Part shown: piece by piece, positions 27,568 through 35,702 of the stretch
How the letters are laid out: each line of letters begins with the position of its first letter
How positions within the stretch are numbered: the first letter of the stretch is position 1
Assembly (NCBI GenBank): GCA_913060895.1
Contig: CAJXSN010000002.1
Location: forward strand, 217,194-281,193
Length of the DNA: 64,000 bases
Reading direction: 5' to 3'
Source of the DNA: an uncultured Sphingomonadaceae bacterium
GTDB lineage: Bacteria > Pseudomonadota > Alphaproteobacteria > Sphingomonadales > Sphingomonadaceae
Notes under the pieces: generated by a model
Databases searched by the model: none
The model's input: the letters and a program-made list of their open reading frames with translations, nothing else
Told to the model about the DNA's origin: nothing
Position numbers and translations under genes: made by a program

Positions 27568-28719
27568 TCAGTTGCTTTCTAACATGGCGGACGCTCTTGC
27601 GCGCGCATCGGTATCTATGGCCATTACATCCGCCAGCGTTGCGGGCGGCGGGGGAGCGTAATTGGCGAGGGTATTGGCCACCACTACTGCAATCTGCGTG
27701 AACTGTATCTTACCATCCAGAAATGCGGCCACGGCCACTTCGTTCGCGGCGTTGAGCACAGCAGGGGCAGCCCCGCCCGCCAGCGCCGCCTCGCGCGCAA
27801 GGCGGGTTGCCGGAAAACGATCCTCGTCCGGCGTTTCGAAGGTCAGCGTGCCGATACCCGCCAGATCAAGCGGCTCGCACGGCGTATCCATCCTGCCCGG
27901 CCATGCAAGGCAGGACGCAATCGGCACTTTCATGTCGGACGGGCCCAGCTGGGCCAGCGTCGATCCGTCGCGGTATTCGACCATAGAGTGAATAACGCTC
28001 TGCGGATGAACCACGATGCGCAATTTATCCAAGCCGACCGGGAACAGGTGATGCGCCTCGATCAGTTCCAGCCCCTTGTTGAACATGGTCGCGGAATCAA
28101 CACTGATTTTCGCGCCCATGTCCCAGTTGGGATGGGCCACGGCTTGGGCCGGTGTCGCTGCGGCCAGCCGTTCCTGAGACCACGTGCGCAAGGGCCCGCC
28201 ACTGGCCGTCAGTGTGATCCAGCGCACGTCTTCCGTCCTGCCGCCCTGCAGGCACTGGAAGATCGCATTGTGCTCGGAATCCACCGGAAGAAGCGTCGCG
28301 CCATGGTTCTTCACAGCGGCGGTCATCACTTCGCCTGCGGAAACCAGCGCTTCTTTGTTGGCGAGCGCAATCGTATTGCCCTGCTCGATTGCGGCCATGA
28401 CCGGTTCCAGCCCGGCACACCCGACAATCGCGGCGACGGTCACATCGGCAGTGATCGCCGCAGCTTCACATAAAGCAGCCCGCCCCCCCGACACGGCAAT
28501 GCCAGAGCCTGCGAGAGCATCGCGCAATTCCGGCAGACAGTTTTCGTCCGCCACCACCGCGTCCTGCACATTGAATTCACGGGCCAATGCTGCCAGCGCA
28601 CCCGCGTTACGATTGGCGGTCAGGACTTTTACACCCCACGCGGACCGGTCCTGCCGAACCAAATCCAGTGTCGATGTGCCGACCGAGCCTGTCGCTCCGA
28701 AGATGGAAATGCTGCGCAT
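27568..28719 (-). CDS. dxr: 1-deoxy-D-xylulose 5-phosphate reductoisomerase
   Basis: NADPH-dependent second step of the MEP isoprenoid pathway, 383 residues. The N-terminal Rossmann motif is GATGSVG (residues 8-14). The family blocks DSEHNAIFQCL, TASGGP and HPNWDMG (metal and substrate contacts) are all visible. It is 4 bases downstream of cdsA. Its products feed UppS (29.4 kb) and the polyprenyl synthase (49.5 kb). Confidence 0.96.
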   Translation of the reverse strand: MRSISIFGATGSVGTSTLDLVRQDRSAWGVKVLTANRNAGALAALAREFNVQDAVVADENCLPELRDALAGSGIAVSGGRAALCEAAAITADVTVAAIVGCAGLEPVMAAIEQGNTIALANKEALVSAGEVMTAAVKNHGATLLPVDSEHNAIFQCLQGGRTEDVRWITLTASGGPLRTWSQERLAAATPAQAVAHPNWDMGAKISVDSATMFNKGLELIEAHHLFPVGLDKLRIVVHPQSVIHSMVEYRDGSTLAQLGPSDMKVPIASCLAWPGRMDTPCEPLDLAGIGTLTFETPDEDRFPATRLAREAALAGGAAPAVLNAANEVAVAAFLDGKIQFTQIAVVVANTLANYAPPPPATLADVMAIDTDARARASAMLESN

Positions 28720-28723
28720 CGGG

Positions 28724-29434
28724 TCAGGTAAATGTCATGCCGATAAATCCTACAATCAAAGCCACCGGCAGCAAACCATCGGTGCGGTCGAAAAATCCGC
28801 CATGCCCGGGGATCAGGTTGGAGCTATCCTTCATCCCCGCCCGGCGTTTCAGCCAGCTTTGAAAGAAGTCCCCGAATTGCGCGGTAATTGCCAGTATCGC
28901 ACCGACAACGGCAGCGCCGCTGGCATCGGGCCAGGCAATATCGAACAGCTCGCTCCATGTGGTGTAGCCGCTGGTATAATGAAACGCGCCAACCATCAGG
29001 ATCAGGAAAGATGCGGCAAACAGCATCCCGCCAAACAGACCCGCCCACGTTTTCGATGGACTTATCGACGGCGCAATCTTCGGCCCGCCGATCGTGCGCC
29101 CTACGAAATACGCCCCCACATCGGTGGCAACAACCACGCCGATTGCTGCAAGCAGATAGTAGGACTCAAGACCCGCAATAACGAGGCCGGCCAGGCCGAT
29201 ATAGATGGCCCCAGCCGCAATCGCTGTAACGCGGTACAACGGGTTTTCCGTGGCCCGCAGCACCAGCCGGACGAACTCCGCAAATGTAACCGCAGTGACC
29301 GCCCCCACAAACAGATCGAACCAGACACCGCCTGCCGCAAACGCAGCTGCGAGCACTGCCAGCATGACCAGTGCCGAAACAAACCGGACAGGAAGGTCGG
29401 CGTTCTTTTGGGGCGAGAGGCTACCTCCCACCAT
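28724..29434 (-). CDS. cdsA: Phosphatidate cytidylyltransferase
   Basis: Makes CDP-diacylglycerol from phosphatidate and CTP, the precursor for PgsA and PssA in this window. It has 236 residues and about seven membrane helices. The C-terminal signature runs SPSKTWAGLFGG (near 124-135) to GHGGFFDRTDGLLP (near 204-217). ATG 29434 overlaps uppS by 14 bases and has GAGGGAG 7 bases upstream; the longer upstream frame is the shadow of uppS. Confidence 0.93.
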   Translation of the reverse strand: MVGGSLSPQKNADLPVRFVSALVMLAVLAAAFAAGGVWFDLFVGAVTAVTFAEFVRLVLRATENPLYRVTAIAAGAIYIGLAGLVIAGLESYYLLAAIGVVVATDVGAYFVGRTIGGPKIAPSISPSKTWAGLFGGMLFAASFLILMVGAFHYTSGYTTWSELFDIAWPDASGAAVVGAILAITAQFGDFFQSWLKRRAGMKDSSNLIPGHGGFFDRTDGLLPVALIVGFIGMTFT

Positions 29435-30122
29435 AACGACGCTCCCTCTGCGCGAAATCGTCCAGCGCCTGCTGGAGATGGTCAGGCGTGAAATCCGGCC
29501 ACAGCGTGTCGACGAAAACCATTTCTGCATAAGCGGATTGCCACAGCAGAAAATTGGAGAGACGCACTTCGCCGCTGGTACGCACCAGCAGATCGAGTGG
29601 CGGCAGGTCTGCGGTGTAGAGATGCGCGGCAATCGTGTCGGCAGTCACCTCACCAGCTGCCGCCGCCCGGGCAGCCGCGGCAGCAATTTCTTGCTGTGAT
29701 CCGTAATTGAGGGCCACCGCCAGAATATATTTCCCGCCTGCGGTCCGTTCCAGTGCATCTTCCAGCATCGTCACAATATCGGGGGCCAACCCCTGCCAGT
29801 CGCCGATAATTTTCAGCCGCACATCATTGGCGATAAATTCCGGCAGATCCGATTTGATGAACTTGCGCATCAAATTCATCAGATCGTCAACCTCTTCCTC
29901 TGGCCGCTTCCAGTTCTCAGAACTGAAGGCATACAGCGTAAGGCACTCGATTCCCATCTGTCCGACATCGCGGACAAGTTTGCGCACGGCTTCCACACCG
30001 CGCTGGTGGCCAATGGCACGCGGCAAGCCCTTGGCGCTCGCCCAGCGGCCATTGCCATCCATAATGATGGCGACGTGCTTCGCCTGGCTGGTGGCCTCTT
30101 CGCCCATAACTCCCCGTTCCAT
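29421..30122 (-). CDS. uppS: Undecaprenyl diphosphate synthase
   Basis: Cis-prenyltransferase that supplies the C55 carrier for peptidoglycan and O-antigen, 233 residues. The catalytic aspartate lies in HVAIIMDGNGRWA (about residues 16-28); the C-terminal RTSGEVRLSNFLLWQSAYAE is the IPP-binding signature. Starts at 30122 (MERGVMGEE) or 30107 (MGEE) are both possible. cdsA begins inside its 3' end. Confidence 0.95.
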   Translation of the reverse strand: MERGVMGEEATSQAKHVAIIMDGNGRWASAKGLPRAIGHQRGVEAVRKLVRDVGQMGIECLTLYAFSSENWKRPEEEVDDLMNLMRKFIKSDLPEFIANDVRLKIIGDWQGLAPDIVTMLEDALERTAGGKYILAVALNYGSQQEIAAAAARAAAAGEVTADTIAAHLYTADLPPLDLLVRTSGEVRLSNFLLWQSAYAEMVFVDTLWPDFTPDHLQQALDDFAQRERRYGGR

Positions 30123-30128
30123 TCTGGC

Positions 30129-30146
30129 CGAGCTTGTCGAAGCCCT
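30129..30146. repeat. Possible REP-like half element
   Basis: The 18 bases GAGCTTGTCGAAGCCCTG just upstream of uppS resemble the CTTCGACAAGCTC half-palindromes scattered through many sphingomonad genomes. No matching second half is nearby. This is pattern recollection only. Confidence 0.3.
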
Positions 30147-30245
30147 GCTCTTTTTGTTTCGTCAGTCCTGAAAGAAGAACATCCCCCACACTAGCTCAGA
30201 GCGATAGGTTCAGGTGAATTCCTGCCAGCTTGTATTCCCGCCAGC

Positions 30246-30803
30246 CTACTGGGTCAGGATTTCCTTTTCCTTTGCTTCCGACACCGTGTCGCATTCCGCC
30301 ACGAATTTGTCGGTCAATTTCTGCACTTCGTCCTCGGACCGCTTGCGGTCGTCTTCGGAGATTTCTTTCTTCTTTTCGTCTTCTTTCAGCGCTTCCATCC
30401 CGTCGCGGCGAACATTGCGGATCGCGATTTTGGCATTCTCGGCATAGGTTCCGGCCAGCTTGGCCAGTTCCTTACGGCGCTCCTCGGTCAGATCGGGCAT
30501 CGGCAGACGCACGGTCTGACCATCAGTCATCGGGTTCAGACCGAGATTGGCTTTGGAAATGCCCTTCTCCACCGCACTGACATTGCTTTTGTCCCATACC
30601 TGAACGCTCAACATGCGTGCCTCTGGCGCAGAGACTGTGGCCACCTGACTTAGCGGCATCATCGCGCCGTACACTTCGCACACAACCGGATCGAGCAGGC
30701 TGGTGTTGGCACGGCCTGTGCGCAATCCGCCCAGATCGCCCTTCAGGCTGTCCACGGCGCCCTGCATCCGGCGTTCGATATCTGCTTTGTCGTATTTGGC
30801 CAT
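30246..30803 (-). CDS. frr: Ribosome recycling factor
   Basis: Splits post-termination ribosomes together with EF-G. It has 185 residues, the standard length, with the RRF three-helix bundle and small beta domain. Conserved blocks are GLRTGRANTSLLDP (about 26-39), LSVQVWDKSNVSAVEKGI (about 65-82) and NVRRDG (about 129-134). It is 11 bases downstream of pyrH, the usual pairing. Confidence 0.97.
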   Translation of the reverse strand: MAKYDKADIERRMQGAVDSLKGDLGGLRTGRANTSLLDPVVCEVYGAMMPLSQVATVSAPEARMLSVQVWDKSNVSAVEKGISKANLGLNPMTDGQTVRLPMPDLTEERRKELAKLAGTYAENAKIAIRNVRRDGMEALKEDEKKKEISEDDRKRSEDEVQKLTDKFVAECDTVSEAKEKEILTQ

Positions 30804-30814
30804 GTCGGCTCCCC

Positions 30815-31528
30815 TTACTGGTCTTGTACGATCGTCTGCGTGCCTGCGCCCGAAAGAACGCGGGCCAGATTGCCCTTGTCCCGGATGGAGAACACGACGA
30901 TCGGTATCTGGTTATCACGGCATAGCGCCACGGCGGAGGCGTCCATTACCTTGAGATTATCTGCAAGCACCTTGCCATAACTCACCGTATCAAAACGCAC
31001 AGCGTCGGAATTTTTCTTGGGGTCGGTGTCATACACCCCATCGACGCTGGTGCCTTTGAGCAAGGCGTCGCATTTCATCTCGGCTGCACGCAAGGCGGCG
31101 CCGCTGTCGGTGGTGAAATACGGCGCGCCCACCCCTGCGGCGAAGATTACGATACGCCCTTTTTCCAGATGGCGTTCTGCGCGGCGACGGATCACCGGCT
31201 CACACACCTTATCCATTTCGATGGCGGATTGCACACGAGTGGGGACGCCTAATTGCTCCAGCGCATTCTGCATGGCCAGCGCGTTCATCACGGTGGCCAG
31301 CATTCCCATATAATCGGCCTGGGCCCGGTCCATTCCCTGCGCGGCGCCCGCCATGCCGCGAAAGATATTGCCTCCGCCGATCACCAGGCAGATTTCCAGC
31401 CCGGTCTCCTTGGCGGCCTTAACCTCATTCGCCAGCTCCGCCACGAAGGCAGAGTCGATCCCGAATTGCTGGTCGCCCATCAGAACCTCGCCCGAAAGCT
31501 TCAGCAGAACGCGCTTCATCTCAGGCAT
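30815..31528 (-). CDS. pyrH: UMP kinase
   Basis: Hexameric amino-acid-kinase-fold enzyme that phosphorylates UMP to UDP, 237 residues. Visible blocks are RVLLKLSGE (about 5-13), IGGGNIFRG (phosphate binding, near 51-59) and [15 protein letters not shown] 31528 gives the family length; ATG 31519 (MKRVLL) and 31582 are alternatives without better ribosome sites. In this genome it is not directly behind tsf: an antiporter gene and a terminator separate them. Confidence 0.95.
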   Translation of the reverse strand: MPEMKRVLLKLSGEVLMGDQQFGIDSAFVAELANEVKAAKETGLEICLVIGGGNIFRGMAGAAQGMDRAQADYMGMLATVMNALAMQNALEQLGVPTRVQSAIEMDKVCEPVIRRRAERHLEKGRIVIFAAGVGAPYFTTDSGAALRAAEMKCDALLKGTSVDGVYDTDPKKNSDAVRFDTVSYGKVLADNLKVMDASAVALCRDNQIPIVVFSIRDKGNLARVLSGAGTQTIVQDQ

Positions 31529-31652
31529 TGGTATTGCCGGAAGTGCTGGAGAGGAAACGTCTGAGGGCGATCCAGAAGGCATGGGCGCGCGGTTTTTCCG
31601 TATTGCTGCAGGGCGTCTCGCTCCTTAGCCACGAAGCGTCGGAGTCGCAAAG

Positions 31653-31698
31653 GGAAAGCCGTCTGGGAAAAGCGCCATTACAGCGGCGTCGGCTTTCC
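31653..31698. repeat. Bulged inverted repeat between antiporter gene and pyrH
   Basis: GGAAAGCCG at 31653-31661 pairs perfectly with CGGCTTTCC at 31690-31698. Inside, CGCC pairs with GGCG, giving a two-tier hairpin with an asymmetric internal loop. There is no T-run after it on the minus strand. It may end the antiporter transcript or lie in the pyrH leader. Confidence 0.5.
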
Positions 31699-31771
31699 AG
31701 TGTGTAGCCAACTCTCGTGAGCTGCGTTGTCGCAGTCGCGATTCGTTCATCTGTCTCACTCAGTATGAGCC

Positions 31772-33022
31772 TTATCCAAGTGGGCGTTCAGCAAGAGGAT
31801 CGCTATCAGCAACCCTTTCGTCAGACCGTATTCCTGCACCAACATTCAATCGAATAGCCAGCCAGTTGATCGTCGGACCCTGAATAATGCTCGACATCAG
31901 GACCACGAAAAACACGATATTGAATATTGCGAAAGCGCTGGGAACCCCGGCAACCATCGGGAATGTCGCGAGGACGATCGGTACGGCGCCTCGCAGGCCC
32001 GCCCAGGACACGAAGAGCTTCGCCCTCCAGTCGAACTGGCGAAACGGTGCAAGACAAATGAATACACTCATCGGGCGCGCGACGAGCATCAGGATGAATG
32101 TGATGGCCAAGCCCGGTGCAATCACGTCCTCCAGATTTGAAGGCGTGATGAGCAGGCCGAGCGTCAGGAACATCACGACCTGTGCAAGCCAGGCCATGCC
32201 GTCTTGAAAGGTCGAAACGATGTGACGTGCTCGGTATATCCGATTTCCGGCCACCAGTCCGGCGATGTAAGCTGCCAGGAAGCCGTTCCCGCCCAGTACT
32301 TCGGCCAAACCATAGGCGATGAGAGCCGCCGCGATAGAAATAACGAAGGCCAGGCCGCCATGCTTGTACTGAGTGCGTTTTAACACCTCTGGCAGGAGGT
32401 ATCCTACGCCCAGTCCGATGCCGACCCCCACTGCCATCTGGATGGCGAAGGCGGGAAACATGGATAGCGGGGAAGTGTCCGGTACGGTTATGAAGAGGAT
32501 TGCCGCGCCGACCAGAAAAATGGCCATTGGATCGTTTGAGCCTGATTCCACTTCGATGACTGCAGGAACGTCACCATGAAGATCGAGCCCGGTAGAGCGC
32601 AGGATTGCAAACACTGCGGCCGCATCGGTGGACGCCACGATCGCGCCCAATAAGAAGCCTTGGTAGGGACCAAAACCGAGTATCAAAACCGATGCCAGCG
32701 CAACGATCCCCGCGCTTATCAGCACGCCGAGTGTGGCGAGAATCAATGCGGGCATCGCGACGCGTCGAACATCGCGCCAGTCCGTGTCGAGACCACCGGA
32801 AAACAGGATAAAAGTCAGGCACGCGATCCCGACACCCTGCGTCAGCACATAATCGTCAAACGCGATTCCGCCTGGCCCGTCCACGCCGACAAACATGCCC
32901 AGACAAAGAAATCCGATCAGCGCCGGGAGGCCAAACCTGCTCGAAAGGGTTCCAGCGAATACTGTTGCCAGAAGAAGGCCACCTAGCAGCAGGAGAGCGA
33001 TTTCGGGACTTAATGTCGACAT
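31772..33022 (-). CDS. Cation/proton antiporter, NhaP2/CvrA type without regulatory tail
   Basis: CPA1-family inner-membrane antiporter of 416 residues with about 12-13 helices. Residues typical of the transport core are seen in the stretches FILFSGGLDTDW, IVASTDAAAVFAIL and ESGSNDPMAIFL; the D in SNDP is the usual ion-binding position. The C-terminal TrkA/CorC regulatory domains found in many NhaP2/CvrA proteins are missing; the protein ends shortly after the last helix. ATG 33022 is used; the 85 codons further upstream are low in family character. It lies between tsf (terminated upstream) and pyrH, an unusual site. Potassium or sodium specificity is not decidable. Confidence 0.85.
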   Translation of the reverse strand: MSTLSPEIALLLLGGLLLATVFAGTLSSRFGLPALIGFLCLGMFVGVDGPGGIAFDDYVLTQGVGIACLTFILFSGGLDTDWRDVRRVAMPALILATLGVLISAGIVALASVLILGFGPYQGFLLGAIVASTDAAAVFAILRSTGLDLHGDVPAVIEVESGSNDPMAIFLVGAAILFITVPDTSPLSMFPAFAIQMAVGVGIGLGVGYLLPEVLKRTQYKHGGLAFVISIAAALIAYGLAEVLGGNGFLAAYIAGLVAGNRIYRARHIVSTFQDGMAWLAQVVMFLTLGLLITPSNLEDVIAPGLAITFILMLVARPMSVFICLAPFRQFDWRAKLFVSWAGLRGAVPIVLATFPMVAGVPSAFAIFNIVFFVVLMSSIIQGPTINWLAIRLNVGAGIRSDERVADSDPLAERPLG

Positions 33023-33255
33023 ACCACCATGAGAAACCAGCAGCGGCCACATGACAAGGGAGAAGCACACGGATTCCCGAAAATCTATACGATGTCCGAT
33101 TCCCGGAACAGTCAAGCTCGGCTGCGCATCTGGTTTCAAACCATTGTAGAGCAGATAAGCGGCGACCCGTCCCCAGATTTTCAGTTCAGGTTTATCCAAA
33201 TCTCTCGCGATTTGGCTTTGCTGCACGCAAATTGAGCACGTCGCGGACTGTAGAT

Positions 33256-33293
33256 ACAAAACGGCCGCCGAACCCAAGGGGTCCAGCGGCCGT
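33256..33293 (-). terminator. Intrinsic terminator after tsf
   Basis: On the minus strand ACGGCCGC (33286-33293) pairs with GCGGCCGT (33261-33268). The inside extends with GGACCC against GGGTTC, and TTTTG follows. This strong hairpin separates rpsB-tsf from the downstream antiporter and pyrH. Confidence 0.85.
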
Positions 33294-33315
33294 CTAGAAA
33301 TCGAATGCAGGGCAA

Positions 33316-34242
33316 TCAGCCTTTAAGCGTAGCTGCCACTTCGGCGGCGAAATCTTCCTGCTTCTTCTCGATGCCTTCGCCCAGTTGAAAGCGGACATAG
33401 TCCTTCAGCACGATAGTCTTGCCGGCATCTTTGCCAGCCTTGGCCACTACGTCGGCGATCGGGGTTTTGTTGTCGATCACGAACAGCTGCGATAGCAGAG
33501 CGTTCTCTTTCGCGAACTTTTTGATCGCGCCGTCGACCATCTTTTCCTGAACATTTTCAGGCTTGCCGCTTTCGGCTGCTTTTTCCTGTGCAATAGCGCG
33601 CTCACGCTCGATAACATCGGCGTCGAGCCCGTCCGCATCCAGCGCCTGCGGGAAGGCGGCGGCGATGTGCATTGCCAGCTGCTTGCCCAGCGGTTCCAGA
33701 ACGTCTGCACCGGCATCGCTTTCCAGAGCAACCAGAACGCCGATTTTGCCGAGGTTCGGTGCAGCGGCATTATGCATATAGGGAACGACCATACCGCTGG
33801 AGACAGCAACGCTCTTCATCCGGCGGATTTGCTGGTTTTCTCCAATGGTCGCGACATTGTCGGTCAGCTTGTCGGAAACGGTGCCGCCATCGGGGTAGCC
33901 CATGCCCTTCAGCGCTTCGACATCATCACTGTCGGCGCTGAGCGCAGTTTCGGTGACCTTGCGGACGAAATCCTGAAACTGGTCATTCTTAGCGACGAAA
34001 TCGGTTTCGGAGTTCACTTCCACCGCCACGCCGCTGGTACCCTCGACGGCTACGCCGACGAGGCCTTCGGCAGCAGTGCGGCTGGATTTTTTCTGTGCAG
34101 CTGCAAGGCCCTTTGCCCGCAGCGCGTCGACGGCGGCTTCGATGTCGCCGCCGGTTTCGGTCAGCGCTTTCTTGGCGTCCATCATGCCCGCGCCGGTCTT
34201 GTCGCGCAGGGTCTTTACATCGGCGATAGAGAAATCGGCCAT
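33316..34242 (-). CDS. tsf: Elongation factor Ts
   Basis: Guanine-nucleotide exchange factor for EF-Tu, 308 residues. It has the N-terminal UBA-like domain with [17 protein letters not shown] (about 10-26) and two core subdomains including [25 protein letters not shown] (about 169-193). AAGGA lies about 9 bases upstream of the ATG. It follows rpsB after a 147-base gap with a hairpin, and is followed by a terminator. Confidence 0.97.
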   Translation of the reverse strand: MADFSIADVKTLRDKTGAGMMDAKKALTETGGDIEAAVDALRAKGLAAAQKKSSRTAAEGLVGVAVEGTSGVAVEVNSETDFVAKNDQFQDFVRKVTETALSADSDDVEALKGMGYPDGGTVSDKLTDNVATIGENQQIRRMKSVAVSSGMVVPYMHNAAAPNLGKIGVLVALESDAGADVLEPLGKQLAMHIAAAFPQALDADGLDADVIERERAIAQEKAAESGKPENVQEKMVDGAIKKFAKENALLSQLFVIDNKTPIADVVAKAGKDAGKTIVLKDYVRFQLGEGIEKKQEDFAAEVAATLKG

Positions 34243-34296
34243 GTCATCAATTCCTTGAGTTTGAATTGGGGGAATCTGAATTGGGAGAAAACAGAT

Positions 34297-34323
34297 GGCG
34301 GGGCCGCATGATGCAGCCCCGCC
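34297..34323 (-). terminator. Hairpin between rpsB and tsf
   Basis: GGCGGGGC pairs with GCCCCGCC (8 base pairs), and inside GCAT pairs with ATGC. There is no immediate T-run (ATCTGTTTTC follows on the minus strand), so it may be a partial terminator or attenuator that sets the rpsB:tsf ratio. Confidence 0.6.
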
Positions 34324-34389
34324 TCGCTTGTTCGATATGTAGGAAGCACAGACACAATCGCAATTGCGCCTGCATCATCCCGATCAACT

Positions 34390-35130
34390 TCAGGCTGCGG
34401 CTTCTGCCGGCGGATTGACCATCTCGCCCGCTTCGCTGCCCTGGCCCTTGTTCTTACCCGATGCGGCGGCTTCGCCGAACGCTTCGGAGTACAGGCGGAT
34501 GGCGCGTGCAGCGTCATCATTGCCCGGAACAGGGAAGGAGATGCCCGACGGATCGACATTGGTGTCGAGAATGCCGACAACCGGAATACCCAGTACGTTG
34601 GCTTCCTTGATCGCCAGATCTTCCTTGTTCGCGTCGATCACGATCATGACATCGGGAATACCACCCATGTCGCGGATGCCGCCAAGGGAAAGCTCAAGCT
34701 TGTCGCGCTTGCGCGTCAGCTGGAGGACTTCCTTCTTGGTCAAGCCGCTGGTGTCGCCCGACAGCTGTTCTTCAAGGGTTTTGAGTTCCTTGATCGAACC
34801 GGAAATCGTTTTCCAGTTGGTGAGCATTCCACCCAGCCAGCGATGGTTGACGAAATGCTGGCCACTCATGCGCGCAGCTTCAGCCATCGGTTCCTGCGCC
34901 TGACGCTTGGTGCCGACGAACAGAACCTTGCCGCCCGACGATGCCGTCGATGCGACGAAATCGAGAGCGCGCGCCATCAGGGGCACGGTCTGCGAGAGGT
35001 CGATAATATGAACACCGTTGCGTCCGCCGAAAATATACGGCTTCATGCGTGGGTTCCAGCGATGGGTCTGGTGGCCGAAATGGGCGCCAGCCTCGATCAA
35101 TTGCTGCATCGTGACGGTAGGTGCCGCCAT
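34390..35130 (-). CDS. rpsB: 30S ribosomal protein uS2
   Basis: Small-subunit ribosomal protein, 246 residues. Conserved blocks are [20 protein letters not shown] (about 8-27), FVGTKRQAQ (about 71-79) and [12 protein letters not shown] (about 95-106). The tail is A/E-rich. It is the first gene of the rpsB-tsf unit, with a long upstream gap of 347 bases shared with the divergent small membrane protein. Confidence 0.98.
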   Translation of the reverse strand: MAAPTVTMQQLIEAGAHFGHQTHRWNPRMKPYIFGGRNGVHIIDLSQTVPLMARALDFVASTASSGGKVLFVGTKRQAQEPMAEAARMSGQHFVNHRWLGGMLTNWKTISGSIKELKTLEEQLSGDTSGLTKKEVLQLTRKRDKLELSLGGIRDMGGIPDVMIVIDANKEDLAIKEANVLGIPVVGILDTNVDPSGISFPVPGNDDAARAIRLYSEAFGEAAASGKNKGQGSEAGEMVNPPAEAAA

Positions 35131-35352
35131 AGTAGAATTCCTTTCCGGTTATGCCTCTGGAAAGCGAGTGACTTGGGCGGAGATCCCGCGAGCCAAGCAC
35201 CGGTATGAAGTGCTTCCCATGTGGATTTTTCCGCGTGGTATCGATTGCACAAATGCTTTCGAAGACACGGAAGTCAGCGCCTTTAGCCGTGGATTGTGAT
35301 GAAATCCACCCTCAATTCGCCGTGCGTAAAATCCGTGTCGCCGCGAATTAGC

Positions 35353-35381
35353 TTGACGAAACGGAACATAAAGTGAACATT
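35353..35381 (+). promoter_or_regulatory. Candidate promoter of the small membrane protein gene
   Basis: TTGACG (35353-35358, 5 of 6 to the -35 consensus) and AACATT (35376-35381, 3 of 6 to the -10 consensus) with a 17-base spacer. The LexA-type box lies across the spacer and -10, the usual position for repression. Confidence 0.5.
35364..35378 (+). promoter_or_regulatory. LexA-type SOS box (GAAC-N7-GAAC)
   Basis: GAAC at 35364-35367 and GAAC at 35375-35378 are separated by 7 bases (ATAAAGT). This matches the alphaproteobacterial LexA operator GTTC-N7-GTTC read on the other strand. By chance about one or two such matches are expected in 64 kb on both strands, so position in a promoter is the main support. 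Confidence 0.55.
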
Positions 35382-35444
35382 GCACATATTGCAGGAACGT
35401 CTTCGCGACTCCGCGTGTTCTGCCAAAAATATACACAAGCTTTC

Positions 35445-35456
35445 CACAGGCCTGTG
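35445..35456. repeat. Palindrome with DnaA-box-like flanks
   Basis: CACAGGCCTGTG is a perfect 12-base palindrome. Its arms form CTTTCCACA (35440-35448) and, on the minus strand, TTGTGCACA (35453-35461), similar to the DnaA box TTATNCACA (7 and 8 of 9 positions). It lies between the LexA-type box and the ORF at 35478. Confidence 0.4.
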
Positions 35457-35477
35457 CACAACGGATCGAGAAAAGTT

Positions 35478-35702
35478 ATGATGATAACGATTGCCCTGTT
35501 CGCCCTCTTCGCGACCGCCCTATGCGCGAGTGTACTGTCTCTGCTCGATACGTGGATGCGCGGTCGCAACGCCTATCGCGCGCTGTCGGCACAACGGGGT
35601 AAAGCGAGTCAGTCGCCAGTGACTTTACGGGTTATTCTTCCGTCGAATTCCCGCTGTGCAGAGCAGAGCGGCTCGCCTGTACTGTTGAAACTTGCCGCTT
35701 GA
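35478..35702 (+). CDS. Small single-pass membrane protein, possible SOS-regulated
   Basis: ORF of 74-75 residues with two tandem ATGs (35478 or 35481), GAG about 7 bases upstream. Residues 3-23 (ITIALFALFATALCASVLSLL) form one transmembrane helix, followed by a basic stretch (RGRNAYR, AQRGK) that should lie in the cytoplasm. No signal-peptidase site is evident, so it should stay in the inner membrane. Its last 71 bases overlap the end of pssA on the other strand. The LexA-type box about 100 bases upstream suggests DNA-damage control. Small SOS-induced membrane proteins that block division (SidA in Caulobacter) are a known class, but there is no detectable sequence link. Function unknown. Confidence 0.55.
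   Translation: MMITIALFALFATALCASVLSLLDTWMRGRNAYRALSAQRGKASQSPVTLRVILPSNSRCAEQSGSPVLLKLAA

Larger units (their letters stand above)
35131..35477. other. Long divergent intergenic region between rpsB and small membrane protein
   Basis: This 347-base gap holds the rpsB leader on the minus strand, with a hairpin AAGCAC/GTGCTT at 35195-35215 that could serve S2 autoregulation. Towards the plus-strand gene it holds a TTGACG promoter with a LexA-type box and a CACAGGCCTGTG palindrome flanked by DnaA-box-like 9-mers. No other ORF with family character is seen. Confidence 0.6.

Noticed and set aside
28184..29491. Plus-strand open frame of 435 codons opposite dxr and cdsA
   Set aside because: Antisense frame in GC-rich codons. 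It is R/P/S-rich and matches no family.
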